8,259 nucleotides of DNA from Nitrospira sp. UBA2083 (GTDB lineage Bacteria > Nitrospirota > Nitrospiria > Nitrospirales > Nitrospiraceae): assembly GCA_002331625.1 (NCBI GenBank), contig DCZN01000049.1, positions 106,692 to 114,950 of the forward strand, in the 5' to 3' direction. This document shows positions 1 through 6,147 of the stretch, in pieces (the stretch's first letter is position 1; every line of letters begins with the position of its first letter). The translations under genes were made by a program, and so were the position numbers. The notes below the pieces were generated by a model that saw only the letters and a list, made by a program, of their open reading frames with translations, was not told the origin of the DNA and did not search any database.

Positions 1-315
1 CTTGAAGACAAACCCTGAGAGGTTCAATTTGCCAAGGGAGTCGAGACGCTCCTCAATCATAGCCTCCATGGCTGGAGTGTGATCGTGCTTACTCGTAATT
101 GTGATGAGCCTGGGACGATGCGGATTGCCAACCAACCGCATGGCTTCGCGCGGCGTGCCCAATCCAGCTTCCACTTCAGGGCATACTGGTACCCATTCGA
201 CGTAGCGGCCCAATACATCGGTCAAGAAATGATCCTGTTTATGTCCGCCATCGAAGCGGACTTCATCACCAAGAAGACACCGGCTGATACCCAAACGGAT
301 TGAGGGAGCCGTCAT
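1..315 (-). CDS. DUF523 (TudS/RudS/YbbK-type) desulfidase, N-terminal part; gene runs off the left edge
   Basis: This is an open minus-strand frame of 105 codons from an ATG at 315-313 to the window edge, with no stop. The N-terminus carries the DUF523 signature: SRCLLGDEVRFDGGHK around residues 11-26 and WVPVCPEVEAGLGTPRE around 41-57. Cys13 and Cys45 are visible. In characterised TudS, three conserved cysteines hold a [4Fe-4S] cluster, and the third would lie beyond the edge. Characterised relatives desulfurate thiouracil (TudS) or 4-thiouridine in tRNA (RudS, a DUF523-DUF1722 fusion). Whether DUF1722 follows here cannot be seen. The ATG overlaps the photolyase TGA as ATGA, which implies translational coupling and co-transcription with phrB. 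E. coli has a comparable pairing of ybgA (DUF1722) with phr. The family call is firm; the exact substrate is inferred. Confidence 0.9.
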   Translation of the reverse strand, partial: MTAPSIRLGISRCLLGDEVRFDGGHKQDHFLTDVLGRYVEWVPVCPEVEAGLGTPREAMRLVGNPHRPRLITITSKHDHTPAMEAMIEERLDSLGKLNLSGFVFK

Positions 316-1757
316 CCGGTCACCTGGTGCTTACCGAGATCCAAGTACTCCTGACGGGCCCGGTGATGATCAACTACAGGGGCTGGATAATCGACGCCGA
401 TATGACAGCCATATCGACTCTGCTCGTCAAGGGTCATCAGATGTGGCTCATGAATCCTGTTCGCCGGCACCATGGAGAGTGCTGGGACATAGAGGCGGAG
501 ATAGGTTCCATCGGGATCGAACTTTTTGCTCTGGAGGGCGGGATTAAAAATCCGATAGCCCGGCATGCTATCAGTCCCGGTTGAGGCACACCATTGCCAG
601 TTTCCGTTGTTGGCGGCCGCATCGGCGTCGAGCAAATGCTGCATGAAGTAACGCTCACCACTCTGCCAGTCGATTCGAAGATCCTTGATTAGAAATGATG
701 CCACAATCATCCGAACTCGGTTATGCATCCATCCCGTCTGATTGAGTTGTCGCATGCCGGCGTCCACAATCGGATAGCCCGTGTTCCCATCGCACCAGGT
801 CTGAAACAGTCTGTACCGCTCCAGCCCGAAATCTCGGGACAGCGGCACAGACGTGTTTTTGAACGGACCGTCAACGACGTGCGGAAATGCCGCCAAAACT
901 TGCTGAAAGAATTCACGCCAGATCAATTCATCGATCCAGGCGAGGACATCTGTCCAAGAAGCAGGACCGCTGTGGGACAGGCTTTTTAATGCTGTCTGTA
1001 CGGCCTCCCTCGGAGAGAGGGTGCCGAACCGTAAGTGAGGGGACAACTTCGCACTCCCGTCGATTGCCGGACGATTCCGACCATCGGCATACCGGTGGAT
1101 CGGGCCTTCGACGAACCAACGCAATTGTTCGCGGGCACGACGCTCTCCCGGTGCAATCCACGGGATGAGATGTTCGTAGCCCAGCTCCTTAGCGGTTGGA
1201 AGCGGCGATGGTGACAAAAGGACCGTCTTCATTTTGGTCGTCGAGGGACGGGGAACAGCACGGACTGCCGGTTTGACCGCATGCCACTTGGCCCACCATC
1301 GAGCACGATATGCACTATAGCGTTGCATCGGTTCGCCAGTGGCACTGCGTACTTCCTCTGCCTCAAACACGACATGATCCTTGAAGGTCCTCGCGGACAC
1401 TCCCATCTGCGCTAATTGCTGTTGGATCTGGCGATCGCGGACTTTCGCGCGAGGCTCATAATCCCGGTTCCAGTAGACCACATCGGCTTTCCATTCCACC
1501 GCAGCTCGACAGACTTCGTCGACTTGGCACCCACGCCGCCACTGCAGAGTGAGTCCAAGGGCGGCGAGGGACGCTTGGAGCTCATCCAAGCATCCCAGCA
1601 TAAAGTTCACACAGGCCGACCCGAACTCCTGCGATTGGAGCAACGGCTCATCGAATACAAACAGGGGAATGACCTCGTCACATTCTTCGCAGGCCGTCGA
1701 CAGAGCCAGCTGATCGTGCACCCGTAGATCGCGCCTGAACCAGACAAGTCCTCGCAC
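312..1757 (-). CDS. phrB: Deoxyribodipyrimidine photolyase (class I CPD photolyase)
   Basis: This 481-residue protein has the usual class I photolyase length. It repairs cyclobutane pyrimidine dimers in DNA using blue light, FADH- and an antenna cofactor. The N-terminal antenna domain opens with VWFRRDLRVHD (residues 5-15). The FAD domain shows YADGRNRPAIDG and LSPHLRFGTLSPR (about 223-250), ELIWREFF (277-284), TGWMHNRVRM (341-350) and NNGNWQWCASTGTD (383-396). By alignment from memory with the E. coli enzyme, Glu277, Trp280, Asn346 and Met350 match the dimer-contacting Glu274, Trp277, Asn341 and Met345. Trp387 and Trp364 match the first two triad tryptophans (W382, W359), but the third (W306) has no tryptophan counterpart. 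The start is GTG, with GGAAGGA about 8 nt upstream. It lies 23 bp after the PDZ gene and overlaps the next gene by 4 bp. A cryptochrome role is less likely given the conserved dimer-contact residues. Confidence 0.95.
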   Translation of the reverse strand: MRGLVWFRRDLRVHDQLALSTACEECDEVIPLFVFDEPLLQSQEFGSACVNFMLGCLDELQASLAALGLTLQWRRGCQVDEVCRAAVEWKADVVYWNRDYEPRAKVRDRQIQQQLAQMGVSARTFKDHVVFEAEEVRSATGEPMQRYSAYRARWWAKWHAVKPAVRAVPRPSTTKMKTVLLSPSPLPTAKELGYEHLIPWIAPGERRAREQLRWFVEGPIHRYADGRNRPAIDGSAKLSPHLRFGTLSPREAVQTALKSLSHSGPASWTDVLAWIDELIWREFFQQVLAAFPHVVDGPFKNTSVPLSRDFGLERYRLFQTWCDGNTGYPIVDAGMRQLNQTGWMHNRVRMIVASFLIKDLRIDWQSGERYFMQHLLDADAAANNGNWQWCASTGTDSMPGYRIFNPALQSKKFDPDGTYLRLYVPALSMVPANRIHEPHLMTLDEQSRYGCHIGVDYPAPVVDHHRARQEYLDLGKHQVTG

Positions 1758-1780
1758 GAGCCACGTCCTTCCGCTACACG

Positions 1781-2230
1781 TTACGGCGCCGGGTTTCCAT
1801 GCGATCCCGCTGGTCCTTTGGGGAGCTTGTCACCGGCCACCCGCGTGACCGACAACTCCCGAAGCCCGTTCTCTCCCCTGACTCCCAACTTCACGACAGT
1901 TCCTACGTCACCTCGGATCATGTGGACTACCTGCTCGTAGCTCTTTCCGGTCACGGCCGTGCCGTCGACACTCACGACTTCATCTCCATGACGAAGTCCT
2001 GCCTGATGAGCCGGGCCCTGGGGATGGACCATTCCGACATACAACACCGCTGGATCGCCGACATGCTCAGCTCCGATCTGAAGTGCGATACCGATGACTC
2101 CCTGCTGGAATTTGGTATCCGTTCCATGCTCGGATGGGACCTGGCTCGAAGGTTGATTGGCCAGGGCCGGATCGGCTCCAAGTACGCCGGTGATCAAGAG
2201 CAACCCAAGAGAGAAGCCTGAGATTCTCAT
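1781..2230 (-). CDS. Exported stand-alone PDZ-domain protein
   Basis: A 149-residue protein. Residues 1-24 form a Sec signal peptide with an Ala-Leu-Ala cleavage site before Asn25, so the product should act in the periplasm or at the envelope. Residues 44-133 are a PDZ domain: a GVIGIAL carboxylate-binding loop, then GPAHQAGLRHGDEVVSVDG (about 72-90) and an IRGDVGTVV stretch typical of HtrA/CtpA-type PDZ domains. No protease domain is attached, so it probably binds peptide C-termini or acts as an adaptor; no partner can be named. A longer reading to 2296 is possible, but the start at 2230 is preferred because AGGAGG sits exactly 7 nt upstream and the signal peptide begins there. It is the first gene of the probable PDZ-phrB-DUF523 operon. 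Why a PDZ protein precedes a photolyase is unclear; it may only share a promoter. Confidence 0.88.
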   Translation of the reverse strand: MRISGFSLGLLLITGVLGADPALANQPSSQVPSEHGTDTKFQQGVIGIALQIGAEHVGDPAVLYVGMVHPQGPAHQAGLRHGDEVVSVDGTAVTGKSYEQVVHMIRGDVGTVVKLGVRGENGLRELSVTRVAGDKLPKGPAGSHGNPAP

Positions 2231-2237
2231 ATACATA

Positions 2238-2243
2238 CCTCCT
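2238..2243 (-). promoter_or_regulatory. Shine-Dalgarno of the PDZ gene (decides its start)
   Basis: AGGAGG on the minus strand lies 7 nt before the ATG at 2230-2228. Another in-frame ATG at 2236-2234 is only one base from this site, and upstream in-frame starts would put the site inside the gene. This fixes the start at 2230. Confidence 0.8.
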
Positions 2244-2383
2244 GGTGATGACCTACAGGTTTTCTGCTCCACATGCACGCAGTGGCGCAACCACATGAAA
2301 ACTCACCATCAATCTCACCTCAAACAAGAGTGCGAACGCATTCGTGTTCCCGGTCTTCAGTGCATACCCCATCACGCGTGGCA

Positions 2384-2485
2384 TCAGGTGCATCCTGTAA
2401 CGCGAAGGAAGGAGAGGTACAGCACTTCCCCCGCCACAACCATCATTGTCAGGAGAACTAGATACATCAAGATTGTGTCTATCAC
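2384..2485 (-). CDS. Possible 33-residue single-TM small protein overlapping the epimerase stop
   Basis: A GTG at 2485-2483 shares bases with the epimerase stop codon (GTGA). It opens 33 codons ending at a TGA at 2386-2384. The product is almost wholly hydrophobic: residues 6-25 (LMYLVLLTMMVVAGEVLYLS) would form one membrane helix, followed by a short FLRVTGCT tail. A GGAGAG sits about 13 nt before the GTG, which is rather far, but stop-start overlap could allow coupled re-initiation. An internal ATG at 2467 would give 27 residues and has no obvious ribosome site. I recognise no family. The rest of the 251-bp gap before the PDZ gene should hold that operon's promoter, but no clear -35/-10 pair was found. 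Hydrophobic composition in so short a frame can arise by chance, hence the low confidence. Confidence 0.33.
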   Translation of the reverse strand: MIDTILMYLVLLTMMVVAGEVLYLSFLRVTGCT

Positions 2486-3429
2486 GAGGCGTATACCGCT
2501 CTCCGATGGGTTTTTTCGGCCATCAGGATGGCTTGCAGGGCCGGACGCAGCGTTGGATATTGAAACGTGTAGCCTCCCGCCATGGCTTTCGCCGGGATGA
2601 CCCGTTGGCCGGTCGTCATCAATGTTCCCAGTTCACCGAGGAGCAGGTTTAAGGCAGACCTCGGAACGGGAAGCCACGAGGGTCTGTGAAGCACCTGCCC
2701 AAGGACCTCGCAGAATGTCTTCATCGTCACGGGTTCCGGAGCTACGGCATTGATCGGGCCGGACACCTTTGACAAGCTGAGAGCCCATTGCATGAGACCG
2801 ATGTGATCAGCCCGGTGAATCCAAGAGACCCACTGACTCCCCGGCATGATGGGACCGCCGGCAAATAGGTGAAAGGGCAGGATCATTTTAGGCAATGCCC
2901 CGCCGTCGTGATCGAGCACCATGCCGGTTCGCAAGATGACGACACGCGTGCCGAATTCCGCAGCGCGAAGGGCTTCCGCTTCCCAGGCGAGGCATAAATC
3001 GGCCAAAAATCCCTCGCCGCGCGCTGCCCCTTCATCGAGAGGCCGATCATCGCAAGCGCCGTAATAGCCAATGCCGGACGCGCTGATGAACGTAGTAGGT
3101 TTCGAGGACCAACGAGACATCGCTCGGACGAGTAAGCGAGTGGAGAGCACACGGCTGTCGATGATGAGTCGCTTACGCGCGTCCGTCCAGCGTGTGTCGG
3201 CGATTGGCGTACCCGCGAGATTGATGACCGCGTCAGCTCCTTGAAGGACCTGCTCCCAAGGCCCACTGTCTCGCCCGTTCCAGAGAACCTGGTGCAGGTT
3301 CATCCCAGAGGAGTGATTAGCCTGTTGTGGATTTCTTGTGAGAACGCTGACTCGATGGCCTTCCTGAGACAGCGTCTGGCACAACGCCTGACCGATAAAC
3401 CCAGTTCCTCCTGTCACGACGATATTCAT
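2482..3429 (-). CDS. TIGR01777/YfcH-like NAD(P)-dependent epimerase (SDR) with DUF1731 C-terminus
   Basis: A 315-residue extended short-chain dehydrogenase, close to the usual length of the YfcH/TIGR01777 family. The Rossmann dinucleotide site VVTGGTGFIG is at residues 4-13. INLAGTPIADTRW (69-81) is the family-typical strand and loop. SASGIGYYG (116-124) supplies the active-site Ser/Tyr region, but the usual YxxxK lysine is not obvious, which is common in this family. WVSWIHRADHIG (200-211) is also characteristic. Residues of about 247-300, including LPVPRSAL and PAKAMAGGYTFQYPTLRPAL, are the DUF1731 C-terminal domain. The protein should be cytosolic and its physiological substrate is unknown. 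The ATG at 3429 has only a weak AAAGG about 8 nt upstream. It lies 57 bp downstream of the 37-codon small ORF and could be transcribed with it. Confidence 0.93.
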   Translation of the reverse strand: MNIVVTGGTGFIGQALCQTLSQEGHRVSVLTRNPQQANHSSGMNLHQVLWNGRDSGPWEQVLQGADAVINLAGTPIADTRWTDARKRLIIDSRVLSTRLLVRAMSRWSSKPTTFISASGIGYYGACDDRPLDEGAARGEGFLADLCLAWEAEALRAAEFGTRVVILRTGMVLDHDGGALPKMILPFHLFAGGPIMPGSQWVSWIHRADHIGLMQWALSLSKVSGPINAVAPEPVTMKTFCEVLGQVLHRPSWLPVPRSALNLLLGELGTLMTTGQRVIPAKAMAGGYTFQYPTLRPALQAILMAEKTHRRAVYAS

Positions 3430-3486
3430 AGCGTTAGCCTTTGTCCAAAAGACGGACGATTATGGTTTGATGACTGACTCCACTGT

Positions 3487-3600
3487 CTAGCGTCTGGGTC
3501 GTCGATAGGAGACGATAACAGCTGCTGTCTGAGAGCGTCTGGTCATCACCACCGATGTCACGAATGTCAGCCCGATCAACACGAAAGAACTGATCACCAT
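3487..3600 (-). CDS. Possible 37-residue single-TM small protein
   Basis: An ATG at 3600-3598 is preceded by AGAAGGGG about 7 nt upstream, one of the better ribosome sites in the window. The 37-codon frame ends at a TAG at 3489-3487. Residues 2-19 (VISSFVLIGLTFVTSVVM) form one strongly hydrophobic segment followed at once by Arg-Arg, then a polar tail ending in RRPRR. This is a textbook N-out/C-in small membrane protein with positively charged cytoplasmic flank. It lies between the SUMF1 array and the epimerase, 57 bp before the epimerase ATG, so it could be a small gene or leader of that transcript. No family is recognised. The good ribosome site and the positive-inside charge support it; its small size argues for caution. 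Confidence 0.5.
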   Translation of the reverse strand: MVISSFVLIGLTFVTSVVMTRRSQTAAVIVSYRRPRR

Positions 3601-3660
3601 GGCGTTTCCCCTTCTATCCGTCAAGCGAGTATCTGTTCGTCCTAGGGCCTACCTTCTACC

Positions 3661-3701
3661 GAGGAGACAGGCCTCTACTCACAAAGAGACCTGTCTGCCT
3701 C
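3661..3701 (-). terminator. Strong hairpin after the SUMF1 array (possible terminator or RNA structure)
   Basis: The arms 3665-3676 (AGACAGGCCTCT) and 3685-3696 (AGAGACCTGTCT) pair over 12 positions around an 8-nt loop. GAGG/CCTC extends the base past one bulged base. The single imperfect position (3672/3689) is a G-U pair if transcribed on the minus strand but a C-A mismatch on the plus strand, so it fits a minus-strand RNA. No U-run follows, so it is not a classic intrinsic terminator. It may instead cap the 3' end of the array mRNA, act with Rho, or be part of the small-ORF leader. Confidence 0.45.
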
Positions 3702-3704
3702 AGT

Positions 3705-3736
3705 GGGCGACGCCGTGCGGAGTTTCGGCGTCACCT
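3705..3736 (-). other. Second GC-rich hairpin after the SUMF1 array
   Basis: GACGCCG (3709-3715) and CGGCGTC (3726-3732) are perfect inverted repeats with a 10-nt loop. The stem extends three more pairs to 3706/3735, where the one imperfect pair (3708/3733) is again G-U only in the minus-strand RNA. It lies about 75 nt after the last array stop and immediately before the hairpin at 3661-3701. No U-tract follows. The rest of 3737-3809 shows no gene or clear signal. Confidence 0.4.
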
Positions 3737-3809
3737 CGACAATACAGGGGACGGGCTTTAAGTTGCAGGTGCTTGGTCGTTCACTCCCTTGTGACATTGT
3801 TTCATGCTC

Positions 3810-4655
3810 TTACTCATTCCGAGTTTGGTTTTCGAGACTTCGCGCGCACCGAAATCCTGTGCCATGGGTTTGTAGTGCGAATCCTCCACGCCCGCGCGCG
3901 GATGTCGTAATATCAGACGCCGGGCTATGCCAGGAGCCTCCACGGATCGAACGGACCACCCCGTTTTTCTCGGGACCGTGGGGATTTCGGAGGGGTGCGT
4001 CCTTGTAATACTCTGGGTCGTACCAGTCGGAGACCCATTCTCGAACATTGCCCGCCATATCCTTCACTCCATAGGGCGAGTCTCCATGTGGCAATGATCC
4101 GACCGCATGCAATGTGTGCTCCTCATCCCACTCCCGATCGAAGTTGGCTCGGCGTTCCGTCGGCGCCTCATTGCCCCAGGGATAGAGGCGACCGTCGGTC
4201 CCACGTGCAGCCTTTTCCCACTCGGCTTCCGTCGGGAGTCGCTTCTTGGCCCAACCACAATAGGCTTTGGCGTCATACCAGGTGGTTTGCACGACAGGTA
4301 ATTCTTCAATGCCCTTGATAGATAAGAGCGGGCCTGTCCCATAGGGATTGGGTGGAGTGCGGTGACCGGTGGCTTTGATAAATTCCATGTACCGTTGATT
4401 TGTCACTTCGATTTGATCGATCAAAAAGGCATCAAGATACACGGATCGTTGCGGGCGCTCGTCGGCTCGCCCTTTTCCCTCGGGGGATCCCATCAAGAAT
4501 TCGCCGGCTGGGATTGTTACCATCGGAACGAGGTCAACCTCTTTCGGCGCTGATAGTACGTCCATAGGCCGCCACTCTGTGATGGCCAAGATCGTCATTA
4601 CGGCCATGATCAGGCGGGGGAATCGATGTGAGTTGTGTTTCAAAGCTGTCATCAT
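3810..4655 (-). CDS. SUMF1/FGE-sulfatase-fold protein, fourth of the array, no TPR tail
   Basis: A 281-residue protein. It has an N-terminal hydrophobic segment (about 14-26) after a basic stretch, acting as a signal peptide or anchor, then a SUMF1 (FGE-sulfatase) domain at about 44-272. Landmarks are MVTIPAGEFLMGS (45-57), IDQIEVTNQRYMEF (79-92), KRLPTEAEWEKAARG (138-152), YPWGNE (158-163), DMAGNVREWVSDWYDPEYY (199-217), IRGGSW (237-242) and GTGFRCARS (265-273). Cys133 and Cys270 match a structural disulfide of FGE. After RGGSW, where FGE has its two catalytic cysteines, there is HSPASDITTSARG with none, so formylglycine formation is unlikely. It is the most diverged of the four and stops right after the domain. 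The ATG at 4655 shares ATGA with the preceding stop, and AAGGAG lies 8 nt upstream. Its product is probably periplasmic; its function is unknown. Confidence 0.88.
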   Translation of the reverse strand: MMTALKHNSHRFPRLIMAVMTILAITEWRPMDVLSAPKEVDLVPMVTIPAGEFLMGSPEGKGRADERPQRSVYLDAFLIDQIEVTNQRYMEFIKATGHRTPPNPYGTGPLLSIKGIEELPVVQTTWYDAKAYCGWAKKRLPTEAEWEKAARGTDGRLYPWGNEAPTERRANFDREWDEEHTLHAVGSLPHGDSPYGVKDMAGNVREWVSDWYDPEYYKDAPLRNPHGPEKNGVVRSIRGGSWHSPASDITTSARGRGGFALQTHGTGFRCARSLENQTRNE

Positions 4656-5020
4656 TTCTTCGACTCCTTGCTACCCTGAATCGCTTCGGTGGTGTGCACA
4701 CGAACCTGCTTGATGAGGTGCTCGACTTGGCCTGTGTTACCGTGTTCGGCGGCCTCCTGAGCCAGAGCGATGAGCATGCGAGCCTCGTGCAAATGTCCCT
4801 CGATTTCTGCCTGCAATTGTGGTGAGGCGACGGTTCCCCCCAGGGCCGCACGGTGATAGACCTCCCACGCATGATCCACGTCGTGCTCGGCTTCGTGAAC
4901 GACCCTCAGACTTTCCTGATGTGGATGATCGACCGGTTCGAGAGGACCGGCTAGGGTCGCTGTTGCCGTCAGTAGCGCGATCAACCAAATACCTAGGGCG
5001 AATGGTTTATCGTGTGTCAT
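4652..5020 (-). CDS. Small His-rich exported helical protein, SmbP-like (putative metal binding)
   Basis: A 122-residue protein. Residues 1-24 are a Sec signal peptide (cleavage near TLA/GP), leaving about 98 residues in the periplasm. The mature part is Glu/Ala/His-rich and predicted all-helical, with eleven histidines. His42, His46 and His50 (HEAEHDVDH) sit on one helix face, and His93, His101 and His109 are spaced every eight residues. The segment AEHGNTGQVEHLIKQ resembles the repeat style of SmbP, the small metal-binding protein of Nitrosomonas europaea. There are no cysteines. The family call comes from motif style rather than a search, so metal binding is inferred. The start at 5020 is chosen over one at 5056 because GGAGG lies 5 nt upstream and the signal peptide begins there. 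It lies 32 bp after the third SUMF1 gene and overlaps the fourth by 4 bp. Confidence 0.82.
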   Translation of the reverse strand: MTHDKPFALGIWLIALLTATATLAGPLEPVDHPHQESLRVVHEAEHDVDHAWEVYHRAALGGTVASPQLQAEIEGHLHEARMLIALAQEAAEHGNTGQVEHLIKQVRVHTTEAIQGSKESKK

Positions 5021-5024
5021 AGGA

Positions 5025-5030
5025 ACCTCC
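5025..5030 (-). promoter_or_regulatory. Shine-Dalgarno of the His-rich protein gene (decides its start)
   Basis: GGAGGT on the minus strand starts at 5030; GGAGG ends 5 nt before the ATG at 5020-5018. An in-frame ATG at 5056 would run through this site and add twelve residues ahead of a good signal peptide, so the inner start is preferred. Confidence 0.75.
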
Positions 5031-5052
5031 GATGCGAGCAACGAGATGTAGG

Positions 5053-6102
5053 TCACCGTTGCTTCCTTTGTTCTATCAGTGCTTGAAGCTCTAGCAATTC
5101 TTCGTTTTTAGGGTCGATGGCTAAGCCTTGATCGATTGCGTCCTGTGCTTCGCGAAAATGTTCGCGTCCCATCTCGACGAGCGCAGTGGTGTGTGCTTGC
5201 CTGATCTGAAGTTCGATTTCGGCTGAAGCTGTCTGGGCACAGCGAAATCCCAACCCTACACCGTAGCTGTTATTGAGGGGGTGGTTCCAAAACCGATGAG
5301 TCGTCCTTAATGTCGATTCAAGAGCGATCCATGAGCCGCCACGAATGACTCGCTTTTCTCCGAGCGTCAACAAGTCCACATAGGTGCCCGTGCCTCCTAT
5401 CCATACGGGCTTAATAGGTCCTGGAGGATTGACCATTGGTTCAAGGCGGCTATAGAAGTGCGGATCATACCAATCTGAAACCCACTCAAAGACATTGCCG
5501 GCCATATTGTACAGACCGTAGTAGCTGACCCCTTCGGGATAGGAATCAATCGGCATGGTCGCCTCATGTTTCTTTCCGAAATTGGCCCGTGCCGGATCAA
5601 AATCATTTCCCCATGGATAGAGGGATCCCTGTGGCCCCCTGGCAGCCTTTTCCCACTCGGCCTCGGTCGGGAGGCGTTTGCCTCCGTATTCGCAGTAAGC
5701 CTTTGCATCATGCCAACTGATTCCGACAACAGGCTGTTCCGGTCGGTTAAGTCGGGGATCATCCCAATAGGCAGGGGCTGTATGACCGGTTGATCTTAGG
5801 AAATCGCCATAATGCTTGTTTGAGACTTCGAATCTATCGATGAAATATGCGCCCAGAAACACCATATGTGCTGGGGCTTCATCATTGAAGGTATGGGCAG
5901 GCGTTCTGTTCCGCTTCTGATAAGGAGGAAAAGCATCAGCAGGCGTAGCACTCATGTCCTTATCAAGTCCCATGACCGAGCCCCCGTAGCCGATAGACAC
6001 CATATCCATCGGAATTGAGATCTGACCTGCCAGAGCAGGGTCGGTGAACATCGCACAGGTTGTTGCCAGTATGAGCCCTATGGTGAAGTTGGCCGTCTGC
6101 AT
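5053..6102 (-). CDS. SUMF1/FGE-sulfatase-fold protein with C-terminal TPR-like tail, third of the array
   Basis: The longest of the four at 349 residues. Residues 1-25 are a signal peptide ending ALA/GQ. The SUMF1 domain covers about 31-292: YFIDRFEVSNKHYGDF (86-101), AYWDDPRLNRPEQPVVGISW (111-130), KRLPTEAEWEKAARG (142-156), YPWGND (162-167), YNMAGNVFEWVSDWYDP (198-214), IRGGSW (253-258) and GVGLGFRCAQ (281-290). Cys137 and Cys288 match the structural disulfide; the catalytic-cysteine region after RGGSW (IALESTLRTTHRFW) has no Cys. It carries two insertions absent from its two upstream paralogues: roughly 20 residues around 48-75, replacing the usual GEF-MG turn, and about 10 residues around 234-248 before RVIRGGSW. 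Residues of about 303-345 form one TPR-like helical hairpin (ALVEMGREHFREAQDAIDQG). GGAGG precedes the ATG by 7 nt. Function is unknown. Confidence 0.9.
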   Translation of the reverse strand: MQTANFTIGLILATTCAMFTDPALAGQISIPMDMVSIGYGGSVMGLDKDMSATPADAFPPYQKRNRTPAHTFNDEAPAHMVFLGAYFIDRFEVSNKHYGDFLRSTGHTAPAYWDDPRLNRPEQPVVGISWHDAKAYCEYGGKRLPTEAEWEKAARGPQGSLYPWGNDFDPARANFGKKHEATMPIDSYPEGVSYYGLYNMAGNVFEWVSDWYDPHFYSRLEPMVNPPGPIKPVWIGGTGTYVDLLTLGEKRVIRGGSWIALESTLRTTHRFWNHPLNNSYGVGLGFRCAQTASAEIELQIRQAHTTALVEMGREHFREAQDAIDQGLAIDPKNEELLELQALIEQRKQR

Positions 6103-6147
6103 ACTAATCCTCCGATCGCGTCCATCATCTCCGTGGGGATAGGAACC

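Noticed and set aside
79..303. 74-codon plus-strand frame at the left edge
   Set aside because: The minus strand here encodes a clear DUF523 N-terminus that overlaps the photolyase stop, so the plus frame is its shadow.
1799..2221. 140-codon plus-strand frame
   Set aside because: It lies antisense to the PDZ gene, whose signal peptide, domain motifs and ribosome site are clear. Its own translation has no recognisable motif.
2253..2375. 40-codon minus-strand frame before the PDZ gene
   Set aside because: It has no Shine-Dalgarno, no hydrophobic or motif signal, and it occupies the stretch where the PDZ operon promoter is expected.
2157..2600. 147-codon plus-strand frame across the PDZ start, the gap and the epimerase end
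   Set aside because: It crosses two well-supported minus-strand genes, has no ribosome site or motif, and its composition is that of a shadow frame.
4534..4872. 112-codon minus-strand frame overlapping the His-rich gene and the fourth SUMF1 gene
   Set aside because: It is in another frame across two genes joined by an ATGA overlap, with Arg/Ser-rich shadow composition and no domain.
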